Part shown: positions 58,100-64,000 of the stretch, one piece after another
Layout of the letters: every line of letters begins with the position of its first letter
Numbering within the stretch: the first letter of the stretch is position 1
DNA from: Paralithodes platypus
Taxonomy: Eukaryota > Arthropoda > Malacostraca > Decapoda > Lithodidae
Direction: 5' to 3'
Length of the DNA stretch: 64,000 bases
Assembly: GCA_032716605.1 (NCBI GenBank)
Contig: CM064495.1
Location: 42,023,946-42,087,945, forward strand
Position numbers and translations under genes: made by a program
Notes under the pieces: generated by a model
Databases searched by the model: none
The model's input: the letters and a program-made list of their open reading frames with translations, nothing else
Told to the model about the DNA's origin: nothing

Positions 58100-58800
58100 C
58101 TAGATCATTACCCCACACCCAATACCTTAACATCCACCACCCCCACATAGTAACCTAGATCGCTACCCCCCACATAGTACCCTAGATAACTACTACCAGG
58201 GTTGTTGATTTTTTTGATTTTTTTAAAAGAATCCAAAAAATCAAAAAATCATTGATTTATTTGATTTTTTTAAAATATCCCCCCGCCCTATTGAGTAGTA
58301 ATTCAAGTAGAGGAATTTATAACATACAATGTACTCTTTTAAAGTTGAAAGGTAATACTGTATACATATATTTGTAAATTTAAAAGCTATCAGTTATTTG
58401 TGTTACTACATAATGTACCAGTATCTACTATCTTACAATGAACCAATGCCTACACAAACTTATGAAAGCATGATAAATCTTCAGAATTCTTTTTATCTTG
58501 ATTCACAGATCAAAAAAAAATAAAAAAATAAAAAAAATCATGATTTTTTTGGTAAAAAAAATCATTGATTTAATCAAGTGATTAAATCAAATTGATTTAA
58601 TCAATATCAACTCTGACTACTACAAACCTCCCCCACATCCCCCCCCCCCCCCATGGTACTCTAGATCACTACTACACACCTCCCCCACATAGTACCGGTA
58701 CCCTAGATCACTACTACACACCTTCCTCACATACGGTACGGCACTCCCACATGGTACCCTAGATCACTACTACACACCTCCCCCACACCCACCACCCACA
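58100..58800 (+). repeat. Minisatellite, about 35-45-bp unit, split by H1
   Basis: Unit of the form CCCCCACATAGTACCCTAGA followed by TCACTACTACACACCTC. About three units precede and four follow the H1 element at 58197-58615. Confidence 0.8.
58197..58615. mobile_element. H1 hAT-like short element
   Basis: 419 bp. Left end CAGGGTTGTTGATTTTTTTG; right end TTAATCAATATCAACTCTG, which is its imperfect inverse. An 8-bp ACTACTAC is duplicated at 58189-58196 and 58616-58623. CAG(G/A)G tips and an 8-bp duplication are hallmarks of the hAT superfamily. The interior is AT-rich and non-coding. Confidence 0.82.
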
Positions 58801-58949
58801 CATACGGTACTCACTGCCATGTAGCTTAACACGCTCACTCTCACTTTCTCTCAGACAACCTACACAATCACCCAGTCCTTCACACCCACTCATTAGCCTC
58901 GATCCAAGTTCAGGTATCCATCTACATTCATACAAACACATTTTGCTCG

Positions 58950-60719
58950 CTCTCGCTCTCTCTCTCTCTCTCTCTGCCCACCCACACAACTCCACTACCC
59001 TCACCCTCACCCTCCCACTCCACACACACACACAAACTGACATATCCTAGTTAACTGTCGAGTGTCTTGATGCGGGTGACCTTGTTGCAATTCTTTCTGT
59101 CATTGTTCTATAACCACCAAATACGATATACATAGGTCACTTTAGTTATTATAGATACATAGCCGGTACAGAGAAGACGGTAGTGTTGTACTTACAGTGC
59201 ATGGACCAAGTTTGTCTCACTGGATGTAATACTAGTTATATACTGTAGGTACTGTAGATACATATAGGGATGTCGGTAGTGGATGTAATGATTGGTAATG
59301 TTGTCACTGCTCAGCTTCACATTTAGGCGATGTTGAGCAACATACATACACCGGTAAGGTACTCTAGTAGTGTATACCGTATAGCCTATACATTTATATA
59401 TTGAGGACTAACTTTTTCTATACTAGTAAGAGAAATCAAAGTAAATTTGGATACATTTAAGTATCGTACCCATGCATGGTATGATTACAGTTAGCATGAG
59501 TATAACATTACACCTTGGATTTAATGGGTTAAGCCTCAATAACACACACAAAAGTTAATAATATAAACTATAACGGTAGTTTATACTGTTGGACCACAGA
59601 TATCGCAGCATGTTCATTTACAGATGCACTACAATCACAAACAGTGTGTAGGAGAGCCGTTGGGAAGGCACGTCACTCACACATAATGGAGTTGATTCAC
59701 AGGGGAGCCACAGGGACATGCCACTGAATATAATATATACCAGTATACAGGATATTTCGTCCACAGGTACATTCACCCACACGAGAGTTCAATTCACAAG
59801 GTGTAAAGTCGATTAGGTTAAACTAAGCTAGGTTAGGTTAGCTTAGCTTAGGGAAGGGTAATTTAGAAGATAAATTACCCCTGATCTTCAGTAAACTTCC
59901 TCGGCAGTAAGAGACTTAGGTATTGAACAACTTCAAAAGAGTCTTTGCTGCTGAATTTCTGAAGGTGCTAGACCAACTCAATTGTGTGGAGGAACTTGCT
60001 GACCTACCGGTATTGAATAGTACAAATTACAACCAATACAGAGGGGAGGTACGCTCCTCACGACTGTAGAGGCAGAGTAAATTTTGTATAAGACAACATA
60101 CAATATCCTGGTACCGGCAGTTAAAGATGGTAATTTAAGGTTAAATAAAGCTGGGATAGGATATGTCAGAATAAGCTACAGATACGTTAACATTAGCTTC
60201 CCTTCGATATGGATGAATGGACTGCGGACGAAGTGATTGCGGACGAAAGAGCTATATAAATCTGGCACTGCATTTAGGGTGAGATACTCCAGCCCCCAGC
60301 ACTGATAACCAGAACCCTGGCCACTTAGACATATGTAACTTAATCACCTTCACTATGCAGCACACGTCGGGTTGGAGTTCAAATAGTATTGGATATTTTT
60401 TGTGTTCGCTAGTACTATTTATGGTTGGATAGACAACTACATGTAGCTCCAAATCAGATGTGAATCGTTCATACATAAAATAATTCACAACCCAATCGCT
60501 ATCAGTAAGTTAGGCAAAACCGTAGCCTTATACAAGATTAGGCAACATGTAGGACCTTAGTTGTTATATTTTCATCTGTAATTATACTACTGCACGTTTT
60601 GTTAACAGGGAAAGGAAATACGACGGACATGGAGAACAATAATATGAAGGCAATAGGAATATGGACGTCCCCAACTCATATTTCATTACAGCTCTGTGAG
60701 GAAAATTATAACCAAAGCC
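58950..60719. other. Long stretch without recognisable gene
   Basis: A short CT run near 58953-58975, CA near 59022, then AT-rich DNA with scattered TACNGTA and TACCGGTA motifs (60005-60012). AGGTTAGGTTAGCTTAGCTTAG near 59829 is too short to be telomeric repeat. Confidence 0.45.
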
Positions 60720-60735
60720 ACTATCCTTCACTCAC

Positions 60736-61109
60736 TTTTGTATTACTTAAGGAGTGCGTGCGGAGTTACATGGAGGGATAGACAGACTAATGAGGAAGTA
60801 AGAAGGAGGTGTGGTGTGGAGGTTGATGTGCTGGAAAGTGTGAAAAGGAACAACTTGAGATGCTTCGGCCATATGGAACGTATGGAAAGCGAGAGAATGA
60901 CTAAGAGGGTGTACGAGAGTAAGGTGGAGGGACAGAGAGGGAGAGGTAGACCGAATATGAGGTGGAAGGATGGAGTGAGGAACTACATGAACGAGGGCGG
61001 TGCTGCTTGGGGGGAGGGGCGTCGACTGACTGGGGACAGAGGTGCATGGGGGGCGGTTCGTTCGTGGCCACCCCTTCGGGGATCACGGCGTCAGGCAATA
61101 GATAGATAG
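60736..61109 (+). mobile_element. LINE-C: 5'-truncated RTE-like retrotransposon with target duplication
   Basis: The reading frame through the insertion encodes the last ~120 residues of a LINE reverse transcriptase: WRDRQTNEEVRRRCGV, LRCFGHMERM, a Lys/Arg-rich GQRGRGRPNMRWKDGVRNY block and a short tail. The FGH(V/M)ER and GRGRP..RW motifs are typical of this C-terminal region in RTE/Jockey-like elements. Catalytic residues are not present. The 3' end is a (GATA)n tail whose TAG makes the stop codon. The 15-bp host sequence CTATCCTTCACTCAC is duplicated at 60721-60735 and 61111-61125 (16 bp if a shared A is counted). The open frame begins upstream in host DNA (ATG at 60696) and runs into the LINE by chance. 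Confidence 0.88.
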
Positions 61110-61154
61110 ACTATCCTTCACTCACACACACACATACATACATAAAACACACAT

Positions 61155-61156
<2 letters not shown>

Positions 61157-61205
<49 letters not shown>

Positions 61206-61310
61206 TCTCTCTATCTCTCTCTCTCTCTTCTCCTCTCTCTTTCCCCCCTCTCTCTCTCTCTCTCCCCTCTCTCCCTCTCCCTCCTCTCCCCTCTCTCACC
61301 CCTCTCACAC
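61157..61310. repeat. (CT)n and CCCTCT-rich microsatellite
   Basis: CT run followed by C-rich variants. Confidence 0.95.
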
Positions 61311-61436
61311 ACACAAATAAAACTCAAAAGACTGTAAATGAAGACGACCCACACTCACCATTCTTGCGGTGGAGGTAGGCTATATAAGCGTGTTAGATGA
61401 GCGGACTGGAGGAGGCGGGAAACTAGAGACAATGGT

Positions 61437-61552
61437 GTGTGTGTGTTTGTGTGTGTGTAGGTATGTTTGGGTTTGTGTGTGTGTGTGGTTGTGTGTGTGT
61501 GGGTATGTTTGGGTTTGTGTGTGTGTGTGCGTGAGACTGAGTGTATGTGTGT
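61437..61552. repeat. (GT)n / GTTTGGGT-rich repeat
   Basis: GT blocks separated by two copies of GGGTATGTTTGGGTTTGTGT. Confidence 0.88.
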
Positions 61553-61554
61553 GT

Positions 61555-61745
61555 ACAAAGTACAAAGGAAATCAAGCAACAACAGATCCAGTGACCCTTC
61601 TAGGCTGCTTGTCCTCCAAAACACTGAGGATCAAGTGTCCAAACAGTGGTTTAGAGTGGGTAAGGGAACATTGGAAAGGGAACTACTGCCCTAGAACTAA
61701 TGTCCGTGGCAGGATTAAGAAGTTAGTAGGGGACAGATGGGTTAG
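61555..61745 (+). repeat. Dispersed repeat, copy 2
   Basis: Shares CCAGTGACCCTTCTAGGCTG and TCCTCCAAAACACTGAGGAT with 49385-49483, then extends further. It directly abuts the 3' end of LINE-B. Confidence 0.65.
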
Positions 61746-61773
61746 TAACTGAGGGGAGGAAAAAATAAAGTAT

Positions 61774-62500
61774 TCATTTACAAACGCAGTCAGTCGCGGG
61801 TTTGATGCGAGATATTTGTCTAAGCGGAGTTAAAATGAATCAACGGTGATGCAGTCTATAACGTCTCGGGGAAGCCCATTCCACAAGTTGACAACTCGAT
61901 TGAAGAAGAAATTCTTAGATTCGTGTGAGTTAAAAGATTTACCAATAATTTTGCAACCGTTTCCCCACGTGTAATTAGATTGGTCGATAGTGAAGTACTT
62001 ACTACAGTTCATATTGTCGATGCCTTTGATGATTTTGAACACTTGAATTAAGTCGCTCTTAATCTGCGCTGGGTTAAAGGATTTAGATTTAATTCTCTAA
62101 GACGCTCTTCGTATGGTTTGTTCTTTAGGCTAGTATCATTTTGGTAACTCTACGTTGAACTCGTTCTAGCTTGTTTATATCTTTTTGGTAATAAGGGCAC
62201 CAGGATTGAACGCAGTATTCCAGAAGAGGGCGGACTAAGGAATTGTAAAGGGTTAGGATAACTTCATTGGATTTATGCTCAAATGACCTGCCTATAAAGC
62301 CAATTATTTTGTTTGCCTTCTTAACAACTTCTGAACATTGTTGACTCGGTTTTAGGTTACTCGATATTGTTACTCCCAGATCGGTTCTCTGTTTACATTC
62401 TTAAGCTGAGTGCCATTCATCGAATAGTTTGCTTTCTCATTTAGGTATCCGATATGTAGTACTTTACATTTATCCGCATTGAAACTCATTTGCCAAATTT
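61774..62500 (-). pseudogene. LINE-B ORF2, RT C-terminal part (frameshifted)
   Basis: Separate frames encode, in order, IWQMSFNADKCKVLHIGY, then DLGVTISSNLKPSQQCSEV, LVRPLLEYCVQSWCPYY, ERVQRRVTKMI, and finally the piece at 61830-62042 with KIIGKSFNSHES and NFFFNRVVNLWNGLP. After a premature TAA, a further RLDKYLASNPRLTAFVN-like segment remains readable in another frame. LEYC..W and WN.LP are conserved blocks of the thumb and C-terminal region of these LINEs. At least three frame changes show that it is dead. Confidence 0.85.
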
Positions 62501-63590
62501 GGGCCCCAACATGACAATTTATCTAGATTGTGTTTCATATCGTCAACTTGTTCTTTTGAGAGTACGCTATTTGCAATTTTTGTATCGTCAGCAAATTTTG
62601 AGATTGTACAGGTGAGACCCTCATCTATGTCGTTGATGTAAATTAGAAAGAGAATTGGTCCTAGTACCGATCCCTGGGGTACCCCGCTACTTACATTGGT
62701 CCATTTAGATGCCTTACCGTTTATGACTACTCTTTGCTTTCTGTCGCTGAGCCAATTTTCTATCCATTTCAACACACCGTCTTGTATTCCATGCGCTTTT
62801 AGTTTTAGCAGTAAACGTTTGTGGGGAACTTTGTCAAAGGCCGTTTGAAAATCAAGGTATATAATATCTACAGCTTTACTCTCATCGTAGAGGTTAAGGA
62901 TATCGTGGAAGAAGTCTAAGAGGTTTGTTAAACAGGAACGTTTTTTACGAAAGCCGTGTTGAGTATCTTTAAGTAAGTTATTTGCCTCTAAGTGATTTAC
63001 GAGTCTGTCTCTTATGACCGTTTCTAACATTTTACATACAATTGAGGTTAAGCTAATTGGACGATAGTTACTGGGTAGGGATTTGCTGCCTTTTTTTAAT
63101 ATCGGTGTTACGTTGGCTAGCTTCCACTGATCAGGCATAGTCCCAGACTGCAAGGATTCATTGAATAGCAATGTCAGTGGTTTGGAGAGCTCATCCTTAG
63201 CTTCCTTTAGAACTCTAGGCGAGATTGTATCAGGTCCTGGCGTTTTATTTACCTTGAGTTTATCTAAACAATTCAATACTTCTCTCTCTGAAACGGTGAT
63301 ATTGCTTAGAACATCTGAATTATCAATCTGAATCGGCGATGGTGTAGGGATATCACTGAGGTCTTCGGTTGTAAAAACTGATGCAAAGAAGGTATTGAGG
63401 GCATTACTCATTTGTACTTCGTCTTTGGTGTATTCTCCATTTTCATCGACTAACGGTCCAACAGTTGAAGTAACTACTTTTTTCTTTCTGATATAACTAT
63501 AGAATTCTTTCGGGTTTGTTTTACTTTGATTCGCAACATGTAACTCCAGGGTCTTTTTACTTTGCTTAATTAACTTTTTGGCTTTGCATG
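62470..63590 (-). pseudogene. LINE-B ORF2, reverse transcriptase core
   Basis: An open frame at 62470-63411 (313 codons from an internal Met) holds all central RT motifs. These are DQWKLANVTPILKKG (near codon 94), NYRPISLTSIVCKMLE (115), YLDFQTAFDKVPHK with catalytic Asp 187, SSGVPQGSVLGP (241), and FADD at 273-276 (62584-62595) with the catalytic Asp pair. The same frame is open upstream to about 63590 (KEFYSYIRKKKVV, VGPLVDENGEYTKDEVQ), so the ATG at 63411 is not the true start. RT activity would copy LINE RNA at a nicked target. The copy is cut by frameshifts on both sides. Confidence 0.9.
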
Positions 63591-64000
63591 TCGTAGCTCT
63601 ACAAATTTCACCCGTTCTTCGTCATTTTGTGAGGATTTTAATCTATCATTAGCAAATTTTTTAGCAAGCAGACAGTCTGAAATATCTTTATTCCACCATT
63701 TGGGCTTATCATTATGGCCTGGACGCCGTATTTTCGATGGTATGCAGTCTTGCACTGCCTTAAGGTAAGTGGTTGTGAAACACTCCCAAGATGTATTTAT
63801 GTCGTTATTGTTAGTCAGAAAGCTCCAGTCAGTTTCTTTAAGCTTTGATTTAAATTTATGAAAATTTGCTTTCTTGAAATTAGGGACTTTCTCAATGCTG
63901 CTATTTGATTTGTTACTAGTAAACTTTAAAGTGAAAGTTATCGTACGATGGTCGCTGTTACTGAATTCATCACCAACATTCAAATTCTCTATTAATTCTT
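63588..64000 (-). pseudogene. LINE-B endonuclease domain, C-terminal end, partial
   Basis: The frame at 63570-63983 starts within the AP-type endonuclease. FSNSDHRTITFTLKF contains the SDH motif that closes the catalytic domain. A linker rich in Lys/Trp follows (KPKWWNKDISDCLLAKKFA). Near 63590 one base appears to be missing, shifting from this frame into the RT frame (TCKAKKLIKQSKKTLELHV). The N-terminal endonuclease lies beyond the window end. Confidence 0.8.

Larger units (their letters stand above)
61755..64000 (-). mobile_element. LINE-B: CR1/Jockey-like non-LTR retrotransposon, decayed, runs off window
   Basis: Read on the minus strand, the element enters at 64000 within the endonuclease domain and passes through the linker, reverse transcriptase and C-terminal region. 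Its inferred original stop is near 61774-61776, followed by a short A/T-rich 3' end. Several frameshifts separate the parts (near 63590, 62505, 62400 and 62130) and a stop has arisen near 61830. Domain order and motifs fit APE-type LINEs encoding endonuclease plus RT. It can no longer make a full protein. Confidence 0.9.

Noticed and set aside
59820..59865. Arthropod telomeric TTAGG repeat
   Set aside because: Only two or three loosely matching units (AGGTTAGGTTAG), then other sequence.

Overview
This window looks like non-coding, repeat-dominated DNA from an arthropod, most likely a decapod crustacean. That guess rests on the extreme microsatellite load ((GA)n, (CA)n, (TA)n every few kb), the many minisatellites, tRNA-derived SINEs, and decayed LINEs. 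I find no host protein-coding gene, rRNA or functional tRNA. The long open frames lie in simple or tandem repeats, or in broken retrotransposons. A run of exactly 100 N (55160-55259) marks a scaffold join.

Layout. 0-5.9 kb: a T1 element, a GA/purine-rich block, a 39-bp minisatellite, two LINE 3' fragments and a SINE. 5.9-9.9 kb: nested T1 elements beside a 2.45-kb 57-bp minisatellite and a 19-bp array. 10.4-13.6 kb: a second LINE-A copy and four T1 elements. 15.3-22.2 kb: paired M1 elements, a second and unrelated 57-bp array with a three-unit higher order, a duplicated segment and three T1 elements. 22.9-31.7 kb: decayed tandem arrays, a foldback T1-related element, and 32-bp and 33-bp minisatellites. 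32-40.8 kb: SSRs, T1, M2 and T2 elements and a 22-bp array grown from a T1 end. 41-50.7 kb: CA/CAC/GGA-rich arrays, SINEs, a second foldback, decayed tandem repeats, T1 and a 20/25-bp array. 50.7-57.4 kb: kb-scale pyrimidine-rich, then purine-rich DNA on either side of the gap. 58-64 kb: a minisatellite carrying a hAT-like element, then two LINEs (LINE-C and the minus-strand LINE-B).

Element names are local to this report. T1 is a TTAA-flanked short element of about 330 bp with ends GGGGAG...CTCCCC; 'forward' means it ends in ...GGAAATCTCCCC on the + strand. T1-fb is a foldback relative sharing its core. T2 is a TTAA-flanked element with CCCTTT/CCCTGT ends, like piggyBac. M1 and M2 are TA-flanked, Tc1/mariner-like. 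H1 is hAT-like. LINE-A, -B and -C are non-LTR retrotransposons.

The most interesting signals are these. (1) T1 and T1-fb share a hairpin-rich core present about 19 times. (2) The end of one T1 has been amplified into a tandem array in which every unit rebuilds TTAA plus a terminus. (3) The palindrome TACCGGTA is strongly over-represented, and three tandem arrays contain units differing from sister units by TA versus TA-CCGG-TA or TA-CGG-TA. This looks like fossil excision footprints of TA-targeting transposons. (4) Much of the apparently unique DNA is really old, diverged tandem repeat.
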